Position numbers and translations under genes: made by a program. The notes beneath the pieces are model-generated. The model had not been told where the DNA came from, searched no databases, and saw nothing but the letters and a program-made list of their open reading frames with translations. From Colletotrichum lupini (Eukaryota > Ascomycota > Sordariomycetes > Glomerellales > Glomerellaceae), in assembly GCF_023278565.1 (NCBI RefSeq), contig NC_064678.1, forward strand, positions 2,170,001 to 2,234,000: 64,000 nucleotides of DNA, in the 5' to 3' direction. Below, one piece after another: positions 46,717 to 60,672 of this stretch (positions are counted from its first letter, which is position 1; the number at the start of each line of letters is the position of its first letter).

Positions 46717-48550
46717 TTTGTAGGAGGTAGATGTGTGTGTGTGTGTATGGTAATGTGGTGAAAGAGAGAGGTAAAGGGTGATGATCTGTGGAAGGCCTCT
46801 CGGTCAAATCCGAGTTGCGAAGTCGCAGAGTTGATGTTATATGGTTGGTTGGTTGGTTGGTTTGCTGTAGCTGTCGCTCAGTCCGAAGCAAAGCCACACA
46901 GTTGCCTTGTATTATGCCGTCACTGCTATTCTTCCCACTGCTGTCAGTCGTCTGTACTATTTGACCTGCTAAAAGCTGCTGCGCTGTGCTGCGCCTGCTT
47001 TGGATGTGGGGCTGGTGAAGCGCACCTGCAGCGATGTTCATGCCCGCGGCGTTTCCGCGTTGTGAGGTACCGGGCCGTTAAATGATTGGCGAATGCTTTC
47101 TCTCTGTCTGTCTTTCTCTGAGCTTTACTTTGCGCGCGGTAGTATGCCTCCGAGGATATGGTTCCTGAATAGTTGCCGCGTTAAGGAACCAAGTGTAGTA
47201 AGAAGAGAGTTGTTGCTGGCGAGAGTGAAGTAAGAGACGGTTTGGGTGGAGGATGTCTTTCTTGAAAACGTGTGAAAGACTACTAGGTGATGGACCGTCG
47301 TCTTGGTGTCGTGGGTATCCGGAGATCTGGGTCTGATAGATAGATGTAGAGACTGATGGGGGCGAGAAACAAATCACCAAGAGCCTTGGGGGCTTCACGA
47401 CTGATATAGACCGGCTGCGAGCTACGCTCTTGTCGAGAGAGAGAGAGAGAGAGAGACAGACGCAGAGACAAGAGACCACCACATCTTGCAGACCGGGGGC
47501 ACATGGGTTCGGCGGCCGTGGCTTGCTTGCTGTTGGCACTTGGGGGCCCGGTGGACGACGCGGATCAGTCTCCTCCAGATGGTGAACCCCCAAAGATGAC
47601 AGGGGACCAAACGCCCAGGGGGCGGAGGTCGTAGGGCAGAGCAACAAGCAAAAGCGACGAGAGCGAGCAAGCGGCAGCGGCAGCAGCAACGCCAGAGTGA
47701 GAGGCGGTACCGTACCGTACGCCGACCTTGCGGCAGGGGTCAGGGGTGCGTCGAGCGGAAAGGGGGCGTGGTGGGGAGGAGGGTGGTTGCTGGAGACCTC
47801 GACTTGGGTGTGTGGTGGGCGTGAGCCTTGTTCATGGGGTGTGTGGGTGGTGTGCGTGCATAGACCAGACGAGAGGCGGCTTCTTCTTCTTCCCTCGTTC
47901 TTGTTGCTCCTCCTCCTCCTCCTCCTCCTCGCCTGTCTGCACCATCCCCTCTTGTCCCCTCTGCTTCCGTGGATACCTCATTTAGCGCAAGATACGCACC
48001 CAAACGAACTAGCCTTGCTTGACCTGGCTGGAGGGGCTCGGCCTGAGGGCGCCGGGTAGTAGAGCCACGAAACAGCGCCCATTCCAGACTCGGTTTTTCG
48101 ACCTTCGACTGCGAGCCTTCTCGACACTTTCAAGAGACTCAGAGAGAGGGGGGTGTGAGTCCTGCTTCGTTGTCTCTGCCCACCGATGCGGGATGCCAAG
48201 ATCTGTCTCTGAAATGGTCTCTCATTTCCATCCGTTGTGCTCTCTGAGCCGTCTGCCGCGGTGGTGTGCCACAGAGACAGACATTCATTAGCTTTGGAGC
48301 GAAAAGGAACCATCTGTCGTCGTCTACAACACACCTCGACAACTTCTGTACGCCGTATGTGTTGATGGAGACGGGTATCTGGGAACGAGATGGTGACGGC
48401 CGGCCATACTGCGTAGGTAGTCGCAATGGGTACTTGATAGCTCTGGTACTCAGTACTTTGTTGGCTAAGCTGGTGGCCTCCGACAACCAGACCTCACACC
48501 CACTGCCGCGCTACAGAATGGCAGCCAGCACCCCCTTGGGCCAGTGCTGA
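46717..48550. other. upstream region of zinc-finger gene
   Basis: Contains GT repeats (about 46,735-46,747), GGTT repeats (46,843-46,860), a GA tract (47,436-47,455) and a CCT tract (about 47,905-47,930). Such a region may carry a long 5' UTR with introns. No separate gene is supported. Confidence 0.5.
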
Positions 48551-51500
48551 CCAGGGCCGCCAGACCCTCAACAGCTTGGGCCTTGGTACATCCCTGGCAT
48601 CGAGAAGTACGGTAGATAATACTTCTCGCATGTACAGTCGTCCTGCGGAGCAGGGTCAAATTGTGTCCACTGGTGCAGACCCTGGTATCTGGCTAAACCC
48701 CCCTTGAGCGTTCGAGTGCTCTCGGGTCCTGTCCCAGTAGGTAGACGCGAGAGGCCTGACAGGGGCCCCAAATGAGACAGGCAGCGAAGGTGCAGAAGCT
48801 GTACGAAGCACTCCCAGATAGTAACTTGTCAGGCCCAAGAGCCTAGTTGGGAGTCCCCGTCTGCAGCTGTAACTATCTCACTTCGTAGTCTGGTAGCCTG
48901 TTGGCAGCGTACGAAAAGGCAGAGCCGTTCCCCCGCCAGTCAGGTGTGGTGCTGGGGGCGTCGCTCTCCGCCGCCGCGGGATGCCGTCGGTATGATTTGG
49001 ATCTATTGATCCGTCTGCTGTGGGAGGTGTCGACGTCGCCGCAACCGGGTTGCAAAGCACTGCACCAAGTGCCTACTCCGTAGGGCTCAATCATCCGTTT
49101 CCGCTCTGCTGCCGACCATGCGTCCAGCGTCCCTTGGTTCGTCCTCCATGAACAAGGAGATATATTGGATCGCCAGTGTACATGCAGCTCATGTCGCGAG
49201 CCCGGTCTGCACAATGACAAAAGTATTCGTACGTCTCTGGGTCTATGCAAAACTTTCTTCTTCCTGTACCACTCTCCCATCAACTCTCACATCGAAAATG
49301 GCGTCGCAACTTTCGACCGTGTTGTAAATTCAAGGACCTGGAAACAGCAAGCGGTATATGCAAGGTCCTGCATATGCTGACGGACGTAAAGCAACGTGAG
49401 GGTTCGAAAAAAAAGAAAGTTGACTTGGAAATAGTGTGCATGGAGCACGTCCAACAGCCACAGCCCCCTTTCGCCAACCTCAGAGCCAAATGTGGATAGC
49501 AATAGCCAAAGTTGTATCTCGAGGCGACAACAACTCGCCAGTGTGCGTCAGATGCGTCAGTAACAGCTTGGCCACTCCGCATGTTGGCCTCAAAATGGCA
49601 TAACTTGACTCCAAAACGGGCTTCATCGTCAGTGAGGGGGGAGCGGGTTATTGTGGAGGCACTGGCGGGAGGTGCTGCTGCGGTGTACTTTCTCCCACAC
49701 TCTACGTGTCTGTCTGTATTTGTGCTCTGTGTCTGTAGGTCGCGCCGGTACACATATGGTGTTGCGTTGCTTACTGTAGGTAAGGTGTCGACGTGGTTGA
49801 GGGGCGGGATATTTTTACTCACTGCACACTGCGGGTGCTCGTGCTGTGCTGAACAAGCCTCCTTCATCCCAGGCCCAGGGATCTCTCTCATTGCGATTTT
49901 GTACATGAGCGTGGGAGTTGGCCCAATGAACGGCGTCGCGCCTCTCTCCACGCTTGCAGCCCGTGGCAGCACTTTGGTGTGCGAGCCGGGCCCGCCTTCG
50001 ACTTGTTGGTGTGCACAGCCCGGCCTTATCCGTCCCTCTAAGTTATTAGTCGAAGCCTTTAGAGGTTGGACATGACATTGGATGTCCTGCAGTCACCCCA
50101 TATCGCGCTGTTCCAGGCGGTGCCTGGAGTGTGGGTAGCACTGTTGACTGGATATAGCGACCTCGAACCATACGACGGCGCCTGTGCCTCCTCAAAGGTA
50201 ATGGGATCATGTACGGGCCGCGGAGAGAATCTGTACCGATCCATGTCTTCGTGACGGCCACTAATGTTGCTATTCCTCCCGCCCTTCCTTGGGACGACGA
50301 TGCGTGTCAGCATCTTGTTCGCGGCATCGTGTCCCAAAACGGCATCGGGGCAGCTCAATCTTGTCAAGCCTCCAAGTTCCAGTGTGCGGGACAGCTTGCA
50401 TCCTACATGTTCGACTGGCAGAGACAACAAGGTGGGCTGGTGGTTCAAAGTCTTCGTTGAGAACAGCCGTCCGACCACCGGCCACGACACGCGGCAAAAA
50501 CATCGAGTTTCGAAGAATCGGGACGGCCCAAATAGAGTTCCACGACCCAAGCGGCGTGACTGAGTCTCTTGTCTGTGATGCCATGCCAATCCGGGCTGGC
50601 GGGTTTGTTGGCTGGTCCAAGGGTTCAGACGTTGGAAGGGTTCCAGAGCCGTTCGGTCATAGTCATCGCACGCTAGAGGCACCACGTCGCGGCACCGCTC
50701 TCTAGAGGCGTATTCCATCCAGTCGATGGCCAGAGTTCGAAATGGCCCAGCCCGAGACTTGATCTTGGTGCAACCGGCCCCTTGGGAAATGTATGTGCGG
50801 CAGGTGGAGACCAAAGTTCTGGTGGTTAGATGCCTCTTTTCGTCCTCAGTCCTCATGCCACCAAGCACCGGGCCACGATGAGACAAAAGACTAGTGCCGA
50901 CCTCTGGAAAGATTCACGTTGTTGCCATTCAACGCCTCGTCTCCATTGTGGCAGGCAAGCCAGTGTTCCTAGATAGCCTTTCACGCTTCGTTGCTTTGGC
51001 GTTGCCTCGCGACGACTTGCCACGGCGGTCTCAAGCCTCTGCACAGAGTACGACACGTCGAGCTCCTGGATAACTATGTGCGTCGCATCGGGTTGGTGAA
51101 TTCGAGACGTGAAGCCGGACCATTGGAACATCATCGTCCGCCGGCGTACCAAACAATGCCTTCTTGCTAGCGCGCAGGAGTGTGATGGAAATTGAAGTAA
51201 TTCGCTAGTCTGCGTGGGATTACGGCCGTTGCCGCACGGGCTGAGCAAGGGCAATCTCACGCTCTCCCAATCTTGTATCCGTACTTGTAGAGTTCGCTAA
51301 ATATTGACGATGTTGCTTCTTGAGTTGTCGCTAATGCCCTGGAGAGTAACATTGACCAAAGCATAGTTCGCAATACCAGTCGCATTCAGACGTACACGCA
51401 TAGGGTGGTTTCGCTTGGCGAGATTCGATGCGCTACTGACCAAAGCATTCCGCATCATGGGTCGCCGGCCGGGGCAGCTCACACGAGGCACCCATGGAAG

Positions 51501-54500
51501 CCATGGGGAACTCGAATTGTCTCCGCACTGCGAAAAAAACCGTACTGTGGTAGAGAGCCAACGTGGGATAACATCGTCCATCGAGACATGTCGCCCGATT
51601 AGGTGTAGCGGTGGCTCATCTGCCCGAGACCCTGGTTGGAAGCCTCTGATTGGCGCTTTTACGGCTCCCGCTATCCTTGCCGTGTAGATAGTCAAAATCT
51701 TTAAAAAGAAATCCAGGAGGCGGTGCAACCTTGCCGTCGTTCACCAGCCCCGATGAACCCCAACCTTGCCAAGGGCTGCCACCCAGATGCTAGGACGGGT
51801 GAGGGCAGTGTTCAGTGACTTGAGCATCCACCAATGTTTCATGCTCGTGGTACGTAGTGGTACCTTGCACTGGCCGGCTTGATTCCATCCCGTTTTCCTG
51901 GGAACATGGATGCGCCTTACCGACCCGGATTTGTTGTCCCTCAGAAACCCTGCAGTCATCAAACGTGGAAGCATGTCGATAATTGGCATCTAATATTGCC
52001 TGGCTCGCGGGACAGAGGATGATGCATGTACGAATATCTGTAGGTGGCATCCTTTGCACGGCGTATTCCTTCCGTCATCTCGTGTTTATGGCGACGTCAT
52101 GTGTGCTCCTTGCGACCCGTACAACGCTATCGGTTGATCAAATCTATCTACGGAATTCTGACTTTGACGGTCGGCTCTCTTGGTCACCGAGGATGCGTAG
52201 GTTCGTTCCGAGCAACGCAGGTAGGGATGTCGTGTCGACTTGGATGTGGTGCTCGCCGAGACTCGAAGATTCTCGCCGGAGCTTATGGTGTTAGCCTGGT
52301 GTCTCTGATTTCGAAAAACGTTTGGTCAGAAGGGCTTGTATGCCGGCCGGGACTTGCAATGCTCCAAGAACCAGCCAAACGGAATCTGCCATGCTCTCCT
52401 TCTCCTTGGCGCACCTGTGCTGATGCGGGTTGCAAGCGTCATCTCGTCTTTGGACCCGCGTGCCATTGCTTCAAATGAAGCAGCCCGTAAGTGAGACTCG
52501 ACCAAGGTGGTTGATAGCACGGGGCAGAGAAGCCCCCAAGCCCCTTGTTCTACGAGCGCACACATTGCATGCTTTCGTTTGGTGGCTTGCTGAAGCTCAA
52601 GGGTCTTCGTGTGGAGCCAGCGGACGGGAGCGATCCCGCCATTTTGAGGTATAACCAGCCGGCCGGCGTTGGGTAAAGAGGCATGCAGCACGCAAGCCGC
52701 TCCTGTGCCGCCCAGTCCTTTCCTGTAATCCGCGCGTCGGGTTCTTTCGACGCCGCCATGCATCTTGTCAAGGAAACCGAGCCTGCGCCTAGAGAAGTCG
52801 ACGACGGTCAGCCTTACCGAATCAACAGCACGCCCCAAAGAAGAAGAAAAACAAAACATCGATTAAGGCTTCGTCGGATGTCCCAATGATCATTGCAACT
52901 CGCAAAGTCTCCGTTTACGCTCCTCCTGCTCGTAGTCAGGGGGCTGTTATGCATTCATCGTGCGGAAAGTTTGTCGCAAAATCTTTACGTAGACGCTTAA
53001 ATTTGCAGTCGAACGCAGGGAGATGGCACGTTAGAGGGTGATGGCGCCGGGCACCAACTTGGTGCTTTCATTGGTTCAAACGACTCGATGTGTCCCCTCG
53101 CCGGAGACTTTAGCGTCCGTTGCACTGGCTCAATGTTGGATGATTGCGGCCATCCATGCCGCCGCGGGCCGGTCATATCATTGGTTGTGTCTGAGGTAGA
53201 ATCTGAATCTGTAGTAAATAGGGGTCTCTTGCTCAACTGGTCGTTGATGATGTGGAGTACGTGCGAAGACAACGAGGACCGTCGCTTGGATCGTGCTGAC
53301 CGGGTAAGCCAGGACCAAGGGGTGAGGAAACGAGCGAATGGGAGGCATAGGCGTGGGCTCCCGAGGGATGCGCAGCAGTGAAGCATGGGTCGGGATAGTG
53401 ACGATTGCGGCAACCAGAGAGAGACGTCGAAATCAGTGGGTGAGATTTGCGCATGTAGGTGTGCGGAATCGTGGCCTCGTCTGCAATGGCATTGGCCACA
53501 TCCGACTGTGCCGCCTGGTCGGTGCATAACCATGGCTATGCGGGGGGTCGTATTCTATTGAAAATCAGGTTCATAAGTGATCTCATGACTGACCGACAAC
53601 GTGCAAGGCAAGGCAAGACGGCAAGCTTGGCGAGGGTGCAAGAAATGCTGCAGGGTGGAATGGGCCGAAGGGATGAGACGATCATAGTGACTTTGACCAG
53701 ACGTACAATGCAATGGCAGGTGCCGTGAAATGGTACTTTGGAGCAAAGCGACTGTCGGCGGGATCGATAATACGACTTTGGCAATGGCTGGCGATAAACT
53801 CTAGAGTCTAGACCAGTCCGTAAAGTGAGCGATCCCACACAAGACGACGACGATGGTCCACTGACCCAAGAGATTGGGCTGCATCCGAGTCGAAGTCTGG
53901 TACGCGCAGATGGCGATTCAGGCGAGCCGGGACAATGCTTGTCTGGGACAGGGTACATGGTGCCGAAAATCCATCATGTTGGCGGTGGGTTCAAGGCCAT
54001 GAACGAACAGTGGATTGTAAAATGAAGTTTCATTCTTCTTCTGGCAAAGGTAGACGAAGGCGAGCCGCGACGGGGCAGAGCACATGGGAGATTGGCGTCA
54101 AGGGCGGCATGGCATCGCATCTTTTGTCGTATGTTTCTGGCTGACCCCAGAATGTTGCATCGGCAGTAGGATTTGGATTATGGACGATGGATCACGACCA
54201 TGGAGATGGCCTCGTAGTGCCATGCCCATGTCGGCGTTGAAGCCCAACTATGGATGCTTTTGTGTATCCGAACCGCCGGGTCCCTTGCCGTGTACGCCAG
54301 CGCCATTGCGACTCTTGGGATGCTTCGTTTTTCTGATTTTGTCGTTGTGGCCTCCCCAGGAGCAGGCTACAATGTAACACAGTAGCATTGATGGATGCAC
54401 ATGTGTGGCTGATGACACTAGGGAATCTGGGAGACTGGCAAGCCGCAAGACTGGGTATCGGGATGGACTTGGGAGGTGCGAGGTGGGAGCATCCATAGGG

Positions 54501-54548
54501 CTGAGTCTGCCAGCCACCGCCGGGCTGGCAAACTCTCAAGTGCAGCAG

Positions 54549-54600
54549 GCAGTCGCAGTCGCAGTTGCAGTTGCATTTGCAGTTGCAGTTGCAGTTACGG
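54549..54600. repeat. hexamer minisatellite CAGTTG/CAGTCG
   Basis: About eight tandem copies of a GCAGTY-type six-base unit (GCAGTCGCAGTTGCAGTTGC form) with single-base variants. In-frame readings give Ala-Val or Cys-Asn repeats, but no gene surrounds it. Confidence 0.85.
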
Positions 54601-57600
54601 TCGGGTTGCAATTGCAGGGAGGATGAGATCAGGGGGAAGGCGCCGTCTGCGTCGTTCCCAAGGTACCGTACTCCCTCCGCAGTCACTGCCCTCCGTTGTG
54701 CAATTGCTGAGGTAATGGAAGGAACTACGGAGTACCTAGGTACCTTAGGCACGGAACGTACCTACCTAGAAACCTTGCCTTCCATTTGTAAACATCGCGG
54801 GAAGGTCCCGGCATCTGGCGTGTGTCTTTCTTTCCTCGCCTCAGATATTGTCATACCTGGTATTTAAACGCATACGAATGTCTACTTGGACATGGAAGTT
54901 CTCAACCACTCAGCGAAGAGGGGAGGAGTATCCGTAATTAGCTCCTGCTCTCGTTGCGATTGGCTTCTCCACGAAACCGCTTGTCCTGTCGGAGCACGGG
55001 GGGTGGTAGATTTTACTGCCACTGCGCAGTCTATGGCAGAGACAAGTGTCGCGAGCGTCAGATGTGGACACGGGGCGATCCTGCATCATCTTCCATGTCG
55101 TTGCAGTTGTTTGCTCGAATCACTGGCCGACTAGCCAAGATGCGGAGGTGAGGCACAAACGGAAGCACAGGGTTGGGCCACAGCATGCAGATGCTCGAGA
55201 CACCGACACCCATCATCCGAATGCTTGGGACGAGACGGACGGGACGACAGGCAGGCAGGTGCAGGGACGAACAGCGCAAGGGTCGTCGGTACCACGGTGG
55301 AGACATTGGAAGGGAGGGGTGCTTCGCACGGACCAGAGCATTTCCTAATTCGGCAAGCTGTGCGATAGCCTCACCCTCGACTTTCCTCCACTGACTGGCA
55401 GGCCGTAGATACGGCAGGTACGGACAACTTCACCATGAACTGAGGTGTACAGATTGGAGATCCGACTGGTGATTTCCACAATGCTACCTTACTCCGTCCG
55501 TACGGGCTTTACTTTGCCATGCAACACAGAACTCCGTACGCAATTACCAGAGTCTCTCCAGTCTGCCGTGGACATAGTAGTTGGAAATTGACTGAACACC
55601 CATGGCCAATGGGAGTCGAGACCAAACATGACGGGAATGCGGGTTCAGTCAGTTTGATACCTGCTCAGAAGTTAGCACGGCCTGAGCCCCAACCTTTCGA
55701 TTATCAGACTGAACCCCTTCCCCGGCCCAAGGTAAGGTAGGTTGTCTTATGCCAAAAGACACAAGACCCCAAACGTCGGTCGACTGTGAGAATTTGCGCA
55801 CACCTGAGTACCGAGGCCACGCAGACGGAAGAAGTGCTCCATGGCCCTCACACAAGACTCCAAGACCTTCTCAGAAGCATCGTCATTGTTGCCAGCATTC
55901 TTCAATGGCTCTGGGTTACATCTCGCATTCTGCGGGGCGGCAGTACGGTGGATTCCCTGTCGTGATTTCCATTGCAGCGTCACTCGCCTGGCGGTGACGG
56001 CGGTGACGGCGGAACGCGGGAAGAGAACAGCGTTTCTTATTGGACCTTGCAATGGACAGTTTTCATTGGTTGATGAAGCGACGATCGATGATTAAGGTTC
56101 CTGGGATCGGCGTCGCCGAACAGAATAGCAGCAGGTGGTGTCCATACCTCATAGACCTATCAGAGACCTCTCACAGACCTCACACAGAGAAATATCTCGG
56201 ATACGTACTGTCTGTCTCCATTATAAATGGGGACGAACGAATCAGAAGACGCCAATGTAGTTCCGTTTCCCCAATACCGCGGAATGAGATACCCATCCAC
56301 CGTCATTCCGTGTCCTACGGAGTCAAATTCCTCATCCTCAAGCCTCAACCTGTTCACTGCTCAGTCAATAATCAGTCACCATACACTATGAAGTACCTAG
56401 CCCAACAGTGCTCTCCTAGGGTCATAGGGTGGAACTCCACGATCCACGATGCCACCGACAACCGTTGAAGCTTGTGTGGTTCTCGAATGTCGACGACGTT
56501 GGCTAGACTGGCGACTGCCTCATCGGATGGCTGAGACTTGGGCCCGCAGAGATTCGGTCGTTGGTTGCCATTTCAGATATCCATGCCAACGTTTCAAATA
56601 CCCATCTTTCACTTGCTAAACCCGACCTTTTCTAGGAACTGAGGCGTTTCAATTGAGTCGGTTGTCGTTGTCGTCGTCACGTCGAGTCGTTACACCCAAG
56701 TCAAAAGCTCCAACATTGTCCACGGCCCGGGGCAACACTGCATACCTGGCCGCTGCCGGCCAATGGCTCGCATCCGATGGGATATCGACTCGGATTGGCG
56801 GGTTCGCATTCTTCGAGCAGAAGCATTGGCAGACAAAGAAAGGTTGGGTGTCTCGTTTCCCGACAAAATCAAACAAAAGTAACTCCGTACTCCATATTCC
56901 ATACTGATACCTACCGCAGGGTTGGACGCATCCCTCATGCCTGTCTATCCGTATACGAACTATGAACTGCCGTCGCGGCACCTCATGACTGAAGAAAAGA
57001 CGATTGCAGGCATGTCTCGATTCTCAACTCCTCGTCGACTTTCAGTCTCTTGTCACTGTCATGATCCACACGGGTCATGCGGATGTCATAAACGCGGGCG
57101 GGGTCACGAGCTGCCAGGGCCCAGAGCCGGCCTTGATGTCTCTCAAGGCAGCAGCATTTCGACCGTGGTTGCTTTTCTGTGTCGAATACACGAGATGCAG
57201 GCTTTGTACAGCAAAATTACGCTAGCCAGGGGCCCAAGTTGCCTGCCCTGGGGATCATTTTTACCCATGTTTTCTTTTCCACCCACGCTGCACCCACCCA
57301 GACGTGCGAGACAAGAGGGGGGAAGATGAACACCAGGGCTTTGGGCAGCAAATCGAGCCGTGTGTTTGCAGGACCCGTTTCTCTGGATTCCGCAGATCTC
57401 ATATTGCAGGGTTTGGCCTTACCAAATCGATGCTGAGGACGCTTGCGACGAATACAGTAATAGTAAACGAGAATGACAAGGGAGCCCAGGCCCAAAACGG
57501 CTTGGGGCGGGCTGTCTTGGTGCGTCGGGGAAGTGTGGGAAGGGAAGCGGGCACGGCGGGGCGGGAGGATGCTAGCGATTTGAAGACTCGAGCCAAGCAT

Positions 57601-59531
57601 CGACCCGTGGGCCTTGTCTTCTGCCCCCAAGGGCCCAAGACTGTTACACAGACCATCACCACGCCTGAGCAGGTTGCGACGTCGGCCAAGTCTAGTCTGG
57701 GCCTCTACTGGGCTAGGGCGACGACGGCGCGATACTGCGTGATGGTCTTGGGGGTTTGCTAGTGTATGGCAAAATCAACGGTTTTGCCCGTGCCGCAATG
57801 GCTTGTGGCGGACTGGCGGCATCTGCCTCCAGGCTTACGGTTTGCCAGGCCTGCCAGAGTAGACGGGCACCAGGTTGGCATAGCCTGTAGCGTGATGGAC
57901 CAGACTCCTGGGACGACGATTCAACTCTGGGGTGTGAGAGTCGGTTGTTGACAGACTACAGACAACAGTACCTGCGTGCAGAGCCGTGTCCTGTAGGCAT
58001 TCCTTTGAAGCACGATGCGCTTGCCACCACCAACTCGCTGTGAGTTGGCCGTTGTTTCTTCCATTTGGGGGCCAGGACCAGACCACACGCGGAGGCTTTC
58101 GCCTCAAAGCTTCGCTAGAGGGCCCAAGGCCATGGATATGAGGGGAGAGCTGGGAGACCCTGTTATGAATGTGTCTGGCTAATCTATGAAGAACTGCCAG
58201 GATATCAAGCCATAGACGTCTAGCTCAGGACCGAAGCCGTTCCCAGACCGATCATGTCCTTGATGTTTCATGGCCCTTGCAGAGAGATGGAGAGGAGTAA
58301 TTAGCAGTATTTGCTAAGACAGGCACGGCATCTCTGCCCATACTCCCTTCCATAACAAGTTAACAATCTAGTGCCCACTTGTTCGGTGCCACTAACAAGA
58401 GCAAGAGGAGAAAAGACATAGAAATGAAAGGAGTGGGGCTTGTGAGAGTGCAAGTTGTGGATCATGGTCGGGGCGGGGAGAGAGAAAAGGGGGGGTGTGG
58501 AAGACGAAGAAGCGGTGCGGAACACGTGAGAGACAGTGGTACGTACTGCTTCGCGGGCAAGTGGAGATGGAACAAGACTGCGAGATTGTGACTCGGTACG
58601 TACTGACTTGGATGAGGCAGCAAGAAAGAATGAAAGAAACGTCCCCACCACGCGTCAAATCAAGGTTTCTATCTTTAACCCCAAATGAGATAAACTCCGA
58701 ACACACGCAGCACAAGCGTCTTCCCTGCCGTCCACAGATGCCTTACACAGTTCACTACGCAAGAAAAGAGCGGGGACCGCAAGGCACACATTCCCCCGCT
58801 GCTTCATGCTCTCCCAGAGAAAGCCTCGCCTACTGCACCACATACATTGCATCTTGACCGACCTCCATCACAGTACCACACTACACTACGACAGCGGACA
58901 GTGGTGATCCAGGCAAGCCAGGTTGTCCTCTACATACAATGGATCTGGATATACCCCTAGGCGCTATGGCACTTGAAGCCGCTTGCTAACGAGACCCGGA
59001 CAGACCATGCATGCCTATGCCTTGCCCGCCCAGAGTTCTGAAAACCAAGGTAAGGTTGTCAGTCCCTTGGCCCTTCACACTCCACTACCAGGTGCGGCAT
59101 CTACGCAGTAAAGGACCCCTCCCACTAACCGTCGTATACCGAATCCGGTTTGGCCTGAAATTCACTGAACCTCTTGGCTTGGGCTTCGTTCACATGGAGA
59201 GCGGATCCCTTTTTTCTCCTTCCCCTCGGCCTTACTACGACTACACTACCAAATGGACGAACCTACGGCACTGTTGTACAGGCTTCAACCCCGTTCCAAA
59301 CCTTCCGCGGAATGCCCCCAGTTCCCTGCCAAGCGTGCCTTGGCCATTGCAAAGTCTCGCCCATCTTCATTTATTCCACAGTACTTGGAGTACGAGATCA
59401 TGGGCATGCATAGCTTGACGAAAGTGGGCGCGCGAGCATGCACATACAGTACGGATACTCCAGTCTCCGTGGAGGAAAAAGAAAAGAAATATGATCGGTG
59501 CCCACGGCTTCTGTGATCTCAATCTCGGGGC

Positions 59532-59549
59532 GGGGGGGGGGGGGGGGGG
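59532..59549. repeat. 18-base G homopolymer
   Basis: Uninterrupted run of 18 G following CGGGGC. Possible length error in the assembly. Confidence 0.9.
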
Positions 59550-60040
59550 ACACAGCGGGGAGAGGGCCTGGCCTGGACCGTCGAATAGACGTCAAATGGC
59601 TACCTGACGATTTTATGCCCTGACAGACAGGGGAAGCAAAAAGATGATGGAGTGTCGTTGAAGACAATTACGCGCTACCTGCGATTGGCTCCTCCATCAG
59701 GTCTCACCCGTTGTGAAAAAGCATGTAATTGGGATACGTTCGGCCAAAACGTCCACGCTCGCAAGCACCCCTCGCAAATTCATCCAAACATGTACCTACT
59801 TACTCGGCATTGGACGATTCGTTATCGTCCCATCACTCAGGATGAATGGAGAGAGTATCACAATCCCGCAAAGGGAACTGCATTCAGTCGTCCGCTGCTC
59901 CTCTTTCGGACCACTATCTCGGAGAGCCAGCAGTATCAGGTAAGGGATGGGAGATGTGGAAAGAAACCAAAGGGGAAGAAATTCGCATCTCTTACCAATC
60001 GGCGCTACCCCCGTTTGCAAAAACAACCCTTTCCGACTCC

Positions 60041-60672
60041 CAGGGTTGGAAAAAATACTACTAGTATTTAGTATTAGTCTAGTCTAGTACTAGTAAGTCT
60101 AGTATTAGTCCACCCTTTGAAATACTAGACTAGTATTAGTATAGCTAGTACTAGACTAGACTAGTATTAGTATACTAATAGTATACTAATTAGTATAAAA
60201 TATACTATTTATAGTAATTTTATTACTATTTTTAGAAATTTAAATATTAGTTTTAATTTATTTTAAAAAAATTCTAAAAAATGTAATAAAAATTATTTCT
60301 ATAATAAATATAAGTAAAACTATATAATTAAAAAAAATATATAATTTGATTTTTAAATTCTTAAAAATAATAATAAAAAACTGATATTTTAAGCATATTT
60401 TATTTAAATAATAGTATTTAAGCTTTTAAAACTATATAAAACAAGTTTTTTATAGTTTTATATTAATATATATAAGTATTTATAGCTAATTATTAATTAT
60501 AAATTTATAAATAATTTTTCTAAATATATACTAATTAGTATACTAATACTAGTCTAGTATAGTATTAGTCCAGGCCGTACTATACTAATCTAGTATTAGT
60601 CCAGGCCGTACTAGACTAGCCTAGTATTAGTCCAGGCCATACTAGACTAGACTAGACTAATTTCCAACCCTG
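60041..60672. mobile_element. hAT-type MITE with intact TIRs and 8-bp TSD
   Basis: A 632-bp element. The left end is CAGGGTTGGAAA (60,041-60,052) and the right end is the exact complement TTTCCAACCCTG (60,661-60,672). It is flanked by a perfect 8-bp duplication CCGACTCC at 60,033-60,040 and 60,673-60,680. TIRs starting CAGGG and an 8-bp target duplication are diagnostic of the hAT superfamily. There is no open frame for a transposase, so it is non-autonomous. Subterminal DNA is rich in CTAGTATTAGTCCA motifs; three copies of TAGTATTAGTCCAGGCC occur about 31 bases apart at 60,560-60,640. The centre (about 60,180-60,540) is extremely AT-rich and nearly free of CA/TG, suggesting RIP or an AT-rich MITE core. 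Confidence 0.92.

Larger units (their letters stand above)
48551..60032. other. 11-kb stretch without recognisable genes
   Basis: Many overlapping open frames of 60-275 codons on both strands; the longest are 50,059-50,886 (-, 275) and 49,280-49,972 (-, 230). They are Arg-, Ser- and Cys-rich with no domain or signal I can name, so I do not call them genes. A CAGTTG-type hexamer minisatellite (54,549-54,600), an 18-G run (59,532-59,549), and several ACTCCGTA, TACCTAGGTA and AAGGTAAGGT motifs are present. Small or multi-intron genes and noncoding RNAs cannot be excluded. Confidence 0.5.

Noticed and set aside
50059..50886. 275-codon - strand frame as a gene
   Set aside because: About 12% Arg, no domain, signal or neighbour support, and open frames overlap on the opposite strand.
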